64,000 bases of DNA, taken from positions 6,185,683 to 6,249,682 of the forward strand of contig OY294054.1 in assembly GCA_958510825.1 (NCBI GenBank). Direction: 5' to 3'. Under the pieces are notes generated by a model that saw only the letters and a program-made list of their open reading frames with translations, ran no database searches and was not told where the DNA came from. The DNA is from Brachypterus glaber (lineage: Eukaryota > Arthropoda > Insecta > Coleoptera > Kateretidae). The translations under genes were made by a program, and so were the position numbers. Within the stretch, counting starts at the first letter, position 1. Every line of letters begins with the position of its first letter. Positions 32,838-43,681 of the stretch are shown piece by piece.

Positions 32838-35504
32838 TTATTTTATCAACTTTAGTACGACTGCCCAGTTTAACTGATCTAGCCCACACCCAATCTTAGG
32901 CATAGCGAGATTTATATCTTTATTTTGTTTACATAATAATTTTAGGTTTTGAAGAGCTCTGATAAAGCTTTTATACGTAGGTTTTTGGTAGTATTTTTCC
33001 TTAGTTACAAGGTAGTAAATATTTCGATTGTCGATAGTTAATTGAGCTACTTCGCCAACGGCTTTTTCTTGGGATTTTAGTTTTTCTATGCCTTTAAACC
33101 GATTCTTGAATTCCAAAGCAATACCTTTTTTCATGGCCATATCTTTGGATACACAATGAGCTAGGGAATATTCTGGGGGACAGTTATTTAGGTTGTCGAA
33201 CACGATTTTTACACTCTCGTTAGTTACTTCGGGGGAAAATATTACGTCAAATATATCTATGGTGGTTGCGAGTTTATTAGAACATTGATAGGAGTGAATT
33301 CTACTAAGAGCGTCAGCATTTAAATTAGTTTTTCCGGGTTTATAAATAATTTGGTACTCGCACTCTTCCAATTTTAATCGCCAACGGGCAAGACGGCTCC
33401 CGGGGTCGTTTATCGAAAAGAGCCACGTCAAGGGCCTGTGATCGGTCACGAGTTTGAATTTCCTCCCGAAAAGATAGGGCCTAAAGTACTTTACGGCCCA
33501 GACAATTGCTAGAAGTTCTCTTTCTATGACCGAATAATTTATTTCTGCAGTATTCAGGGTCCGGGAAGCGTATGCTATGGGTAGGTCTTTATTAAGTGGA
33601 CCTTGCGAAAGGACTGCGCCAATTGCGTACGAGCTCGCGTCCGTGGTAACGACGAATTCCTCAGTAAAGTCAGGGTAGCGAAGTATAGGGGCAGTAGTTA
33701 GAAGAATTTTACATTTTTCGAAGGATTCGATACAGTCCTGCCTAAATATAAAGGGAATGTCCTTTTTAAGGAGGGTGGTAAGAGGTTTTACAATTTTTGC
33801 GAAGTTAGGTATAAAGCGGCGGTAGTAGCCAATCAAGCCTAAGAAGCTTTTTATGTCTTTTTGATTTTTTGGCTGTGGGAATTTTTGAATGCACTCGGTT
33901 TTTTTCGGATTAAGTTTTACTCCATCTTTCGTGATAACATGGCCTAAGTAGGCAACTTCCTTACTCAGGAATTCACATTTGTGAGGCTGAATTTTAAGGT
34001 TATATTCCCTTAAGCGGGAAAAGATTTCATTGATACGTTCCATGTGTTCTTCGAGGGACGCGGAAAAGACTATAATGTCGTCCATGTAGACAAGACATCG
34101 TTCGTTTTGTATGCCGAACATAATTTGGTCCATTACGCGCTGGAATGTGCTTGGGGCGTTTTTAAGCCCGAAAGGCATTCGACAGAATTCGTAGTGTCCG
34201 TTGTCTACAGAGAAAGCAGTTTTTGAAATATCAGGGGAGTTAATTTCGATTTGGTGAAATCCGGAGACGAGGTCCATAATAGTAAAGTAGGTAGATTTTC
34301 CGAGTTTGTCAAGGAGGTCGGCTATGTTGGGTAATGGATATCTATCACCGATTGTTACTTCATTTAGTTTTCGGTAATCAACGACTACGCGCCATTTTTC
34401 TTTGCCGGTAGCGTCCGTTTTCTTTGGAACAACCCAGACGGGGCTGGACCAAGGGGATGCTGAAGGTCTTATGATATTTTGTTCGAGCATTTCTTTAACC
34501 TGGTTTTTGACTTCCTTATTGTGAACATGGGGGTATCTATAGGATTTAGTAAAAATAGGTCTAGAGTCTCCGGTGTTAATTTCGTGTTTAACTTTATTTG
34601 TAAATGTTAATTTATCTCCTTCCAGGTAAAAGATGTCTGAATATTTTAGGCATAGATTAGTAATAAATTCTGCTTCTTCTGTATTTAAATGATCGAGTCT
34701 TAGGGTTTCTTTAATTTTTCGTTCGCGGTCAGTATCAGCAAAGGTATTTTTGGTGTCGGGATTATTTATTGATTCGTAAGAGTTAACTGTAACAGGGTTA
34801 AGTGGTTCTAAGATTAATTCGGGTAACTTACAAGATTTCTTTATAGAGTTCGTGTTGGCTATAGTTGTGAGGAATTCTCCATTATTATCGATTCTAACTA
34901 TTGAATTTGCTATTTTAATATTATCGAAAGATATTGCGTGACAGATAGCATCGGTACCTTTTAAGTTGCATTTAAGCTTGAAGACTTTTTCAGTTCTTGG
35001 GTCTATTTCAACAAAATTTTCGGTAAAAGTTTTAGGTTTTTCGGGGTTATTAAACCTGATAGGGTAGGGGAGTTTTCCGCTACTAGTGTATGGATTAAGA
35101 ATACTTTTATTAGTTAACGATAGATTGACAGGTCGATTTCCGTCAATATTGTTTGATATACTAGGTTGATCAGCGGCCAACCCGCTATCAAAATTTAAAA
35201 CAGGATTTGATTTATTTAACGGATAATTGGCAGGTTGATTCCTGTCAATATTTTTTGATTTACTGGGTTGATCAGCGGCCAATCCGCTATCAACCTTTGA
35301 TTTATAATAATTAGTCTCAGATTGGTGGTGGACAGACGGCCCGTCGCCAACAATATTTTCATTTGTGGATTCACTTAACTTAAACATTTTTACAGACTTA
35401 AAATTAGTAGACAGAATTCTATTTTTCCAATCAGCGGAACATTCGTAATGCTCAAGAAAGTCTATGCCAAGGATTCCATCGAATTCTATATCGAGATCGA
35501 CCAC
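32838..35504 (-). CDS. Gypsy pol: protease end, reverse transcriptase, RNase H (copy 1)
   Basis: 888 residues. It begins in the last part of the protease (ILGIDFLEH, residues 11-19), then a linker with a 34-residue tandem repeat (about 72-138, each starting DSGLAADQPS), then RT (about 320-500: WRVVVDYRKLN, DLVSGFHQI, catalytic YMDD at 473-476), then RNase H with TTDASS, ERELLAIVWA, TDHRPLTW and the NADALSR block. The nominal start is a GTG and is not natural: a TAA lies five codons upstream in frame and the rest of the protease is in another frame. Confidence 0.88.
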   Translation of the reverse strand: MVDLDIEFDGILGIDFLEHYECSADWKNRILSTNFKSVKMFKLSESTNENIVGDGPSVHHQSETNYYKSKVDSGLAADQPSKSKNIDRNQPANYPLNKSNPVLNFDSGLAADQPSISNNIDGNRPVNLSLTNKSILNPYTSSGKLPYPIRFNNPEKPKTFTENFVEIDPRTEKVFKLKCNLKGTDAICHAISFDNIKIANSIVRIDNNGEFLTTIANTNSIKKSCKLPELILEPLNPVTVNSYESINNPDTKNTFADTDRERKIKETLRLDHLNTEEAEFITNLCLKYSDIFYLEGDKLTFTNKVKHEINTGDSRPIFTKSYRYPHVHNKEVKNQVKEMLEQNIIRPSASPWSSPVWVVPKKTDATGKEKWRVVVDYRKLNEVTIGDRYPLPNIADLLDKLGKSTYFTIMDLVSGFHQIEINSPDISKTAFSVDNGHYEFCRMPFGLKNAPSTFQRVMDQIMFGIQNERCLVYMDDIIVFSASLEEHMERINEIFSRLREYNLKIQPHKCEFLSKEVAYLGHVITKDGVKLNPKKTECIQKFPQPKNQKDIKSFLGLIGYYRRFIPNFAKIVKPLTTLLKKDIPFIFRQDCIESFEKCKILLTTAPILRYPDFTEEFVVTTDASSYAIGAVLSQGPLNKDLPIAYASRTLNTAEINYSVIERELLAIVWAVKYFRPYLFGRKFKLVTDHRPLTWLFSINDPGSRLARWRLKLEECEYQIIYKPGKTNLNADALSRIHSYQCSNKLATTIDIFDVIFSPEVTNESVKIVFDNLNNCPPEYSLAHCVSKDMAMKKGIALEFKNRFKGIEKLKSQEKAVGEVAQLTIDNRNIYYLVTKEKYYQKPTYKSFIRALQNLKLLCKQNKDINLAMPKIGCGLDQLNWAVVLKLIK

Positions 35505-35748
35505 GTAAACTTAATGCGGGTCATTTTTTTAAACGGTAGCCAAGTAGAATTTTGTATTATAATTGGTTGGTTTGTTATTCCCTGGATAGTAAGGTTTTCG
35601 TTGGTTAGGTTAAAATTATTTAGTGCATGTGGTCTAATAATGGAAATAGCGGCTCCCGAATCTATTAAAAATTTGAATTTGTTTTGAGTATCGTTAATAT
35701 AAAATAGACTATTGGATTTCGTGGCATAACTTTTGAGAATGTTAACGT
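35486..35748 (-). pseudogene. Gypsy aspartic protease, N-terminal part (copy 1)
   Basis: The frame carries the catalytic FLIDSGAAIS motif (DSG). It passes out of frame relative to the rest of protease/RT at a run of seven A (plus-strand T run 35524-35530). Confidence 0.7.
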
Positions 35749-36365
35749 TTAAATATCCATATTTTGGAATTGGTTGGTCAGGTTTTCTGGACTTGGTTCT
35801 ATCGGGGCCAGGTTGCCAGATTCCTGACTCTCTTCAGAGTTTAAATGATAAGTCCGAGAGTTGGAGGCTTGGTTAGAGCTACTAGTTGCGCGGTTAAAAT
35901 ATTGGGGATTGGGATTGTTAGCATTTTGTCTCTTAAAACACTCGTTTATTAGGTGCCCTGGTTTTTTGCAATAGTTACATGTCATTTGGCTCCTATTTGA
36001 CGAAGAAATTTGTGAAAAATTTTGGCTTCTAGTTATCGGAGGGTTTTGTGGGATATTTTGGTATGTCTGGGTCGAGGGGCCGCCGCTGGGCGGTTCCCTA
36101 GGTGGGTAGCGTATAAAATTACTATTACTACTTTGGATAGGGGGCCTTGGTTTAGCCCGGTTAAGTCTTTGGGTTTCCAAGTACATTAACTGCGTTTCTG
36201 GATTTATCCGGGTGGCAGCTTCTATTAGGGAGTCCGGGTTTGAGGCCCGAACTATACTCCCTATTCTCGGATCTAAGCCTGTCAGAAGCATGTCTAGACA
36301 CATAGAATCTATTATTAGTCTTTGGGCATACTTCTGATCAGCACTAAGCTGTTGTCGATTTATTG
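35749..36365 (-). pseudogene. Gypsy gag, 5'-truncated by the duplication junction (copy 1)
   Basis: Carries the last ~200 residues of gag, with a CNYCKKPGHLINEC zinc knuckle, then jumps at 36364-36365 into env sequence of copy 2. Confidence 0.85.
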
Positions 36366-36547
36366 ATTAAGGATTATTTTGTTATTATCAAAGGAGTTTT
36401 TAAGTAAGGTTATGTCTTTATATACTAACAGTTTCCATCTATCATTTGAAATTTTTATAGAGCTTTCATTGTGGTAATAGAGGCCCAAAGTGTTGTTAAG
36501 AGGAGTGAGGGTGAATTTTTCTTGGGATCTGCAACCCTGGAGGATAA

Positions 36548-37267
36548 TTATTGCTGTCCAGAAGGACCTGAAACAATATTACCTTCGTTATTTCCTTCGT
36601 CGTCGTCAGTATCGTCATTAGGGTCACGATCTGTGACAGGTTTAAGTCGGTCAAAATTAACCTTAGTAGTAAAGTTGTCTCTCTTAATTATGGCAGAGTT
36701 TGAAAAGGTGGATTCGATGGTAAAAGGCCCATAGTATTTTGGTTTTAATTTGTGACTAATTTGGGACTCTTTGAGCCAGACCTTTTGTCCATCGTGATAT
36801 TGAGGGGGTTTTGGGTTGACGTGTTTATCGAAGCGTTCTTTCTCCTTTTCTTTAGACCGAATAGTTTTTTTGCGGGCAATTCTATAATTATAGGATATTT
36901 TATTATTAAGGTCGCGAATGTACTTACTAATTAGTTCGTTTTGATTATATAATTTTTCCGGAGATCTGGACGCCGTATGGCCAAAAACAAGTTCGTAGGG
37001 GGTAAAACCCGTGGTTTTATTTACGCTAGTGTTATGGGATATCATTGCGTAGGGTAGAATTTCTAGGGGATTTTCGTCAGGGAACTCGAGGCTCTGTACT
37101 CTAAGTATTTCCGCAAGGCTTGCGTGAAATCTTTCTACCGAACCGTTTGATTGGGGGTGAGCCACGGAGCTTGTCGTAAGTTTAAAGTCGTATAGTTTAG
37201 CTAGATCGTACATTAGTTGGTTTTCAAATTCTCCCCCATTGTCAGTAGCCAAATAGACGTTATTTAC
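36548..37267 (-). pseudogene. Gypsy integrase, C-terminal part (copy 2)
   Basis: Identical to 29877-30596; same DDE-core remnants and same truncation by the non-LTR insertion. Confidence 0.8.
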
Positions 37268-38347
37268 ACTGATTTTATGAAGGCATTTGACCAAATAGAT
37301 CCCCACCTACTCCTTCATAAACTAAAAATTTTGGGATTTAATGACCTACTTATATTCTTGTTCACCTCGTATCTGCTTAACCGTAGACAATTTGTATTTT
37401 ATAAAGGTTTCAAATCTTTTATAATTTTTCCAAGCTCTGGTGTTCCTCAAGGGTCCAATCTTGGACCACTTTTGTTCTTGTTGTTTATCAACGATTTGTC
37501 TTTGCTTTTAAAATGTATGCACTTACTTTTTGCAGACGATTTAAAAATATTTTTGATTATAAAATCTCTTTTAGATTGTTACTTTTTGCAAGGTCAGCTT
37601 CAGATTGTAGTCGACTGGTGTTCTAAAAATTCGTTAAATTTAAATGTATCTAAGTGTAAATGCATGACTTACACCAGAAAAAGAGGCTTTATAAACTTTG
37701 ATTATAATATCAACAACACTTTACTAGGCAGGGTAGAAGAAATTAAGGATCTTGGCGTTTATTTTGATACAAAATTTAGTTTTTCAAAACATATAAATAA
37801 TTTAGTAAAATCTTCCAACAGGTTATTAGGATTTGTAATAAGGAATACTAAAGATTTTTCTAGCAATTATAGCCTCAATTTATTATATCATTCACTTATT
37901 AGATCCAAATTAGAATATTGCTCTATAATTTGGTACCCACACTATGATACTGATAAGAAAGAAGTGGAAGGTGTTCAAAGACGTTTCTTAAAATACGTGT
38001 GTTTTAAAGAAGACGGTCGATATCCATCTCAGGGTACTGACCACACAGCCCTTTTGTTAAGATTTAATCTCAAATCATTAGAACACAGACGCAAAGCATC
38101 ATCTATATGTATTCTTTTTAAACTACTACATAATAAGTTGGATTGTACTTATTTGTTAAACAAAATAGAATTTCTGATACCGAGAGCTAATTCTAGAAAC
38201 GAACTTACTTTTTATACTTCCAGAGCTAGAACCAACATTTTGTTTATCTCTCCTATTTATATTATTTGCAGTAACTTCAATGATATTTCTGAGCTCTGTG
38301 ATATAAATTTTGATACGTTAAGGTTTATATTAGACAATATTAATTAA
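37268..38347 (+). CDS. Non-LTR reverse transcriptase, C-terminal two thirds (copy 2)
   Basis: Translation identical to the copy at 30597-31676, with FADD and the GVPQGS block intact. Confidence 0.8.
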   Translation, partial: TDFMKAFDQIDPHLLLHKLKILGFNDLLIFLFTSYLLNRRQFVFYKGFKSFIIFPSSGVPQGSNLGPLLFLLFINDLSLLLKCMHLLFADDLKIFLIIKSLLDCYFLQGQLQIVVDWCSKNSLNLNVSKCKCMTYTRKRGFINFDYNINNTLLGRVEEIKDLGVYFDTKFSFSKHINNLVKSSNRLLGFVIRNTKDFSSNYSLNLLYHSLIRSKLEYCSIIWYPHYDTDKKEVEGVQRRFLKYVCFKEDGRYPSQGTDHTALLLRFNLKSLEHRRKASSICILFKLLHNKLDCTYLLNKIEFLIPRANSRNELTFYTSRARTNILFISPIYIICSNFNDISELCDINFDTLRFILDNIN

Positions 38348-38486
38348 GAACATTTTGTTATTTTTTTTACAAATATTTTAAGGTTTATATTAAGTAATTT
38401 TAATTAAGTAAATTCTGTTATTGTTTTTTACATATATTTTTATATAGTTGTTATAACTGTCCTGTTTGGCACTAGCTGTTGGGCAA

Positions 38487-38521
<35 letters not shown>

Positions 38522-38523
38522 AT
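37268..38523 (+). mobile_element. Non-LTR element inserted in Gypsy integrase (copy 2)
   Basis: Identical to 30597-31852, with the same (AAAT)n tail length. Confidence 0.85.
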
Positions 38524-38611
38524 GAATTCGTAACGGGGTTCCGTAGTGCTGGAAGAAAACCATTAAGGTTCTTATAACCTCTTTTGCGCTCTTATCCTTT
38601 AGTGGGTATGC

Positions 38612-39508
38612 TTAGGTAAATTTCGTTAGTTCGTCCCTTATGGTGAGGAAATAGCGTTTGTTAGGAATACTAAATACATCTATGTTTATTCTCTCAAAAG
38701 GAGTTTTAGGAGTCTCGGTCACTACAAGTGGTCTGTCTGTATTTCGTCTGTTAATTTTTGCTCTGGCGCAAGATTTTATGTAGGCTTCAACTTCCTTTTG
38801 GAGGTTGGGCCAGTTATATTTCTCGCGTATTCTACGGAAGGTTTCGTTGATGCCTCTGTGCAAATTGTTTTTCCCATCGTGGTACTGAGAAATAATTATG
38901 GGACGTTGATCAGGGTCGGGTTCGGTCACTATATTTTGACAAATAAAAAAATTTAAGTCTACATCGGCAAACATAAAGCTTAGAATTTCTGGGAGTTTTA
39001 GGTCGGCAACGTCCTCGACATAGTATGTCTCATTTTCTTCGAATATGCGTTTTTCTTTAAAGAGTAGGGTAAATAAGTGTTCTATAGCGTTTTCCGCGAC
39101 TCTAGGTATCGGGATAATGAAATATTTTCTGTTAGTTATTGAAGCGCTATTAACAATATTTATATTTTGAATTGAAAACTCTCGGTCATCGTCCGGGAAG
39201 TCTTCGACAATTATCTCATGTAAGTAATCTAAATTTTTCTGTTTAAAGAGGGTAATAATATTTTTATGTCTTTTGTCAAGAAGTTGGTCGTTGGAATAAG
39301 AAACTTTTGAATGGTCGATAAGTGATCTTTCGTTATAAGCTTTTGAAAAGACTTTATATTCTTCTTTAACTATTTCGGGGGCTGGCTCGGTTTCTATTTG
39401 TTCAGGGGTTTCTCCGTTGTCAGTATGAAATATTCTAAGCGTATTAACTTCGGAACTTAAATTTGTGTTTATGTAAATAAAAATTTTAATGTCTGAGTCC
39501 GAAAAAAT
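38612..39508 (-). pseudogene. Gypsy integrase N-terminal region (copy 2)
   Basis: Identical to 31941-32837, including both flanking in-frame TAA codons and the missing zinc-ligand Cys. Confidence 0.75.
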
Positions 39509-42175
39509 TTATTTTATCAACTTTAGTACGACTGCCCAGTTTAACTGATCTAGCCCACACCCAATCTTAGGCATAGCGAGATTTATATCTTTATTTTGTT
39601 TACATAATAATTTTAGGTTTTGAAGAGCTCTGATAAAGCTTTTATACGTAGGTTTTTGGTAGTATTTTTCCTTAGTTACAAGGTAGTAAATATTTCGATT
39701 GTCGATAGTTAATTGAGCTACTTCGCCAACGGCTTTTTCTTGGGATTTTAGTTTTTCTATGCCTTTAAACCGATTCTTGAATTCCAAAGCAATACCTTTT
39801 TTCATGGCCATATCTTTGGATACACAATGAGCTAGGGAATATTCTGGGGGACAGTTATTTAGGTTGTCGAACACGATTTTTACACTCTCGTTAGTTACTT
39901 CGGGGGAAAATATTACGTCAAATATATCTATGGTGGTTGCGAGTTTATTAGAACATTGATAGGAGTGAATTCTACTAAGAGCGTCAGCATTTAAATTAGT
40001 TTTTCCGGGTTTATAAATAATTTGGTACTCGCACTCTTCCAATTTTAATCGCCAACGGGCAAGACGGCTCCCGGGGTCGTTTATCGAAAAGAGCCACGTC
40101 AAGGGCCTGTGATCGGTCACGAGTTTGAATTTCCTCCCGAAAAGATAGGGCCTAAAGTACTTTACGGCCCAGACAATTGCTAGAAGTTCTCTTTCTATGA
40201 CCGAATAATTTATTTCTGCAGTATTCAGGGTCCGGGAAGCGTATGCTATGGGTAGGTCTTTATTAAGTGGACCTTGCGAAAGGACTGCGCCAATTGCGTA
40301 CGAGCTCGCGTCCGTGGTAACGACGAATTCCTCAGTAAAGTCAGGGTAGCGAAGTATAGGGGCAGTAGTTAGAAGAATTTTACATTTTTCGAAGGATTCG
40401 ATACAGTCCTGCCTAAATATAAAGGGAATGTCCTTTTTAAGGAGGGTGGTAAGAGGTTTTACAATTTTTGCGAAGTTAGGTATAAAGCGGCGGTAGTAGC
40501 CAATCAAGCCTAAGAAGCTTTTTATGTCTTTTTGATTTTTTGGCTGTGGGAATTTTTGAATGCACTCGGTTTTTTTCGGATTAAGTTTTACTCCATCTTT
40601 CGTGATAACATGGCCTAAGTAGGCAACTTCCTTACTCAGGAATTCACATTTGTGAGGCTGAATTTTAAGGTTATATTCCCTTAAGCGGGAAAAGATTTCA
40701 TTGATACGTTCCATGTGTTCTTCGAGGGACGCGGAAAAGACTATAATGTCGTCCATGTAGACAAGACATCGTTCGTTTTGTATGCCGAACATAATTTGGT
40801 CCATTACGCGCTGGAATGTGCTTGGGGCGTTTTTAAGCCCGAAAGGCATTCGACAGAATTCGTAGTGTCCGTTGTCTACAGAGAAAGCAGTTTTTGAAAT
40901 ATCAGGGGAGTTAATTTCGATTTGGTGAAATCCGGAGACGAGGTCCATAATAGTAAAGTAGGTAGATTTTCCGAGTTTGTCAAGGAGGTCGGCTATGTTG
41001 GGTAATGGATATCTATCACCGATTGTTACTTCATTTAGTTTTCGGTAATCAACGACTACGCGCCATTTTTCTTTGCCGGTAGCGTCCGTTTTCTTTGGAA
41101 CAACCCAGACGGGGCTGGACCAAGGGGATGCTGAAGGTCTTATGATATTTTGTTCGAGCATTTCTTTAACCTGGTTTTTGACTTCCTTATTGTGAACATG
41201 GGGGTATCTATAGGATTTAGTAAAAATAGGTCTAGAGTCTCCGGTGTTAATTTCGTGTTTAACTTTATTTGTAAATGTTAATTTATCTCCTTCCAGGTAA
41301 AAGATGTCTGAATATTTTAGGCATAGATTAGTAATAAATTCTGCTTCTTCTGTATTTAAATGATCGAGTCTTAGGGTTTCTTTAATTTTTCGTTCGCGGT
41401 CAGTATCAGCAAAGGTATTTTTGGTGTCGGGATTATTTATTGATTCGTAAGAGTTAACTGTAACAGGGTTAAGTGGTTCTAAGATTAATTCGGGTAACTT
41501 ACAAGATTTCTTTATAGAGTTCGTGTTGGCTATAGTTGTGAGGAATTCTCCATTATTATCGATTCTAACTATTGAATTTGCTATTTTAATATTATCGAAA
41601 GATATTGCGTGACAGATAGCATCGGTACCTTTTAAGTTGCATTTAAGCTTGAAGACTTTTTCAGTTCTTGGGTCTATTTCAACAAAATTTTCGGTAAAAG
41701 TTTTAGGTTTTTCGGGGTTATTAAACCTGATAGGGTAGGGGAGTTTTCCGCTACTAGTGTATGGATTAAGAATACTTTTATTAGTTAACGATAGATTGAC
41801 AGGTCGATTTCCGTCAATATTGTTTGATATACTAGGTTGATCAGCGGCCAACCCGCTATCAAAATTTAAAACAGGATTTGATTTATTTAACGGATAATTG
41901 GCAGGTTGATTCCTGTCAATATTTTTTGATTTACTGGGTTGATCAGCGGCCAATCCGCTATCAACCTTTGATTTATAATAATTAGTCTCAGATTGGTGGT
42001 GGACAGACGGCCCGTCGCCAACAATATTTTCATTTGTGGATTCACTTAACTTAAACATTTTTACAGACTTAAAATTAGTAGACAGAATTCTATTTTTCCA
42101 ATCAGCGGAACATTCGTAATGCTCAAGAAAGTCTATGCCAAGGATTCCATCGAATTCTATATCGAGATCGACCAC
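39509..42175 (-). CDS. Gypsy pol: protease end, reverse transcriptase, RNase H (copy 2)
   Basis: Translation identical to 32838-35504 (888 residues, YMDD intact, 34-residue tandem repeat present, same upstream TAA). Confidence 0.88.
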   Translation of the reverse strand: MVDLDIEFDGILGIDFLEHYECSADWKNRILSTNFKSVKMFKLSESTNENIVGDGPSVHHQSETNYYKSKVDSGLAADQPSKSKNIDRNQPANYPLNKSNPVLNFDSGLAADQPSISNNIDGNRPVNLSLTNKSILNPYTSSGKLPYPIRFNNPEKPKTFTENFVEIDPRTEKVFKLKCNLKGTDAICHAISFDNIKIANSIVRIDNNGEFLTTIANTNSIKKSCKLPELILEPLNPVTVNSYESINNPDTKNTFADTDRERKIKETLRLDHLNTEEAEFITNLCLKYSDIFYLEGDKLTFTNKVKHEINTGDSRPIFTKSYRYPHVHNKEVKNQVKEMLEQNIIRPSASPWSSPVWVVPKKTDATGKEKWRVVVDYRKLNEVTIGDRYPLPNIADLLDKLGKSTYFTIMDLVSGFHQIEINSPDISKTAFSVDNGHYEFCRMPFGLKNAPSTFQRVMDQIMFGIQNERCLVYMDDIIVFSASLEEHMERINEIFSRLREYNLKIQPHKCEFLSKEVAYLGHVITKDGVKLNPKKTECIQKFPQPKNQKDIKSFLGLIGYYRRFIPNFAKIVKPLTTLLKKDIPFIFRQDCIESFEKCKILLTTAPILRYPDFTEEFVVTTDASSYAIGAVLSQGPLNKDLPIAYASRTLNTAEINYSVIERELLAIVWAVKYFRPYLFGRKFKLVTDHRPLTWLFSINDPGSRLARWRLKLEECEYQIIYKPGKTNLNADALSRIHSYQCSNKLATTIDIFDVIFSPEVTNESVKIVFDNLNNCPPEYSLAHCVSKDMAMKKGIALEFKNRFKGIEKLKSQEKAVGEVAQLTIDNRNIYYLVTKEKYYQKPTYKSFIRALQNLKLLCKQNKDINLAMPKIGCGLDQLNWAVVLKLIK

Positions 42176-42419
42176 GTAAACTTAATGCGGGTCATTTTTT
42201 TAAACGGTAGCCAAGTAGAATTTTGTATTATAATTGGTTGGTTTGTTATTCCCTGGATAGTAAGGTTTTCGTTGGTTAGGTTAAAATTATTTAGTGCATG
42301 TGGTCTAATAATGGAAATAGCGGCTCCCGAATCTATTAAAAATTTGAATTTGTTTTGAGTATCGTTAATATAAAATAGACTATTGGATTTCGTGGCATAA
42401 CTTTTGAGAATGTTAACGT
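42157..42419 (-). pseudogene. Gypsy aspartic protease, N-terminal part (copy 2)
   Basis: Identical to 35486-35748, with the same frame break at the T run 42195-42201. It begins directly at the gag stop, so gag and pol would normally be linked by frameshifting or readthrough. Confidence 0.7.
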
Positions 42420-43457
42420 TTAAATATCCATATTTTGGAATTGGTTGGTCAGGTTTTCTGGACTTGGTTCTATCGGGGCCAGGTTGCCAGATTCCTGACT
42501 CTCTTCAGAGTTTAAATGATAAGTCCGAGAGTTGGAGGCTTGGTTAGAGCTACTAGTTGCGCGGTTAAAATATTGGGGATTGGGATTGTTAGCATTTTGT
42601 CTCTTAAAACACTCGTTTATTAGGTGCCCTGGTTTTTTGCAATAGTTACATGTCATTTGGCTCCTATTTGACGAAGAAATTTGTGAAAAATTTTGGCTTC
42701 TAGTTATCGGAGGGTTTTGTGGGATATTTTGGTATGTCTGGGTCGAGGGGCCGCCGCTGGGCGGTTCCCTAGGTGGGTAGCGTATAAAATTACTATTACT
42801 ACTTTGGATAGGGGGCCTTGGTTTAGCCCGGTTAAGTCTTTGGGTTTCCAAGTACATTAACTGCGTTTCTGGATTTATCCGGGTGGCAGCTTCTATTAGG
42901 GAGTCCGGGTTTGAGGCCCGAACTATACTCCCTATTCTCGGATCTAAGCCTGTCAGAAGCATGTCTAGACACATAGAATCTATTATTAGTCTTTGGGCAT
43001 ACTTCTGATCAGCACTAAGCTGTTGTCGATTTATTGCCGCATGCAATTTCGAATTGTGATTTTGGACTCTGTTAGTATAACTAAGGGCGGATTCATTAAC
43101 GCCTTGCCTAACCAATTGGAGGTCATGAATAATACCCGAAAGATCTCTTGTGTCGCCAAAATGGGCGAGAAGAAGATCTTTAATTGAAGCCCAAGTTACT
43201 AGACTTCTACTATTTACGAGTTGCGACGCGCGGCCGCGTAATTTGTTTTTTATGTGAACCATTAATAAAAATTGCTGTTGACCAACAGCGATTTGTTGTG
43301 CTGTATCGCACGCGGTGATAAAAGAGTTAAGAAGTACTTGATCCCCATCGTACTCAGGGATTAGAGCGAAAATTTCTGCAAGTTTATAGGGTTCCAACAA
43401 TTGTTGACTCGCTGAGGAGCCTTCTTGTTTTGTCACGGTTGGTTCTGGGTCAGACAT
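42420..43457 (-). CDS. Gypsy gag polyprotein (complete)
   Basis: 345 residues from ATG 43457. The N-terminal two thirds are a Ty3/Gypsy-type capsid (PEYDGDQVLLNSFI near residue 34 and a LLTGLDPRIGSIVR block near 168). A Pro/Ser/Asn-rich linker follows, then a CCHC zinc knuckle CNYCKKPGHLINEC (about residues 270-283) and an acidic tail. It assembles the virus-like particle and binds RNA. It lies about 250 bp inside the LTR. This is the only complete gag of the window; the frame is undamaged. Confidence 0.9.
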   Translation of the reverse strand: MSDPEPTVTKQEGSSASQQLLEPYKLAEIFALIPEYDGDQVLLNSFITACDTAQQIAVGQQQFLLMVHIKNKLRGRASQLVNSRSLVTWASIKDLLLAHFGDTRDLSGIIHDLQLVRQGVNESALSYTNRVQNHNSKLHAAINRQQLSADQKYAQRLIIDSMCLDMLLTGLDPRIGSIVRASNPDSLIEAATRINPETQLMYLETQRLNRAKPRPPIQSSNSNFIRYPPREPPSGGPSTQTYQNIPQNPPITRSQNFSQISSSNRSQMTCNYCKKPGHLINECFKRQNANNPNPQYFNRATSSSNQASNSRTYHLNSEESQESGNLAPIEPSPENLTNQFQNMDI

Positions 43458-43681
43458 TGTTTCTAGGTAAGGGAAAAAGTTCGTAAAACAAAATAAAAAG
43501 GACAGGAGGAAAGAGAAATAAAATAAAAAATATATACGCTGTACACGATAAAATAAAAAGATTCAACTTACATTAGTGTCCTTTTTTCCATTTGAACTCG
43601 CGCACTCGAACTGGAGCTGATTCAATCACTTTAAAGAGTAGGACTCACACGCTAGTTACTCCGTTCACCAACGCTAAGTGA
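43458..43681 (-). other. Untranslated leader of the Gypsy element
   Basis: AT-rich leader between primer-binding site and gag ATG. On the minus strand it contains candidate splice-donor sequence (aatgtaagttgaatc near 43565-43575), which could serve env expression; this is inference. Confidence 0.4.

Larger units (their letters stand above)
29693..36363 (-). repeat. 6671-bp tandem duplication, copy 1
   Basis: Every coordinate in this unit recurs exactly 6671 bp to the right; all compared translations are identical, including the non-LTR insertion and all disabling stops. The junction at 36364-36365 shows 2 bp of microhomology (TG). The copy spans part of env, integrase, pol, protease and a 5'-truncated gag. 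Confidence 0.95.
36364..43034 (-). repeat. 6671-bp tandem duplication, copy 2
   Basis: Second copy of the unit. Its right end continues into the complete gag, leader and LTR, whereas its left end begins mid-env. Copy 1 therefore has the env context and copy 2 the gag/LTR context, as expected for a head-to-tail duplication. Confidence 0.95.
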
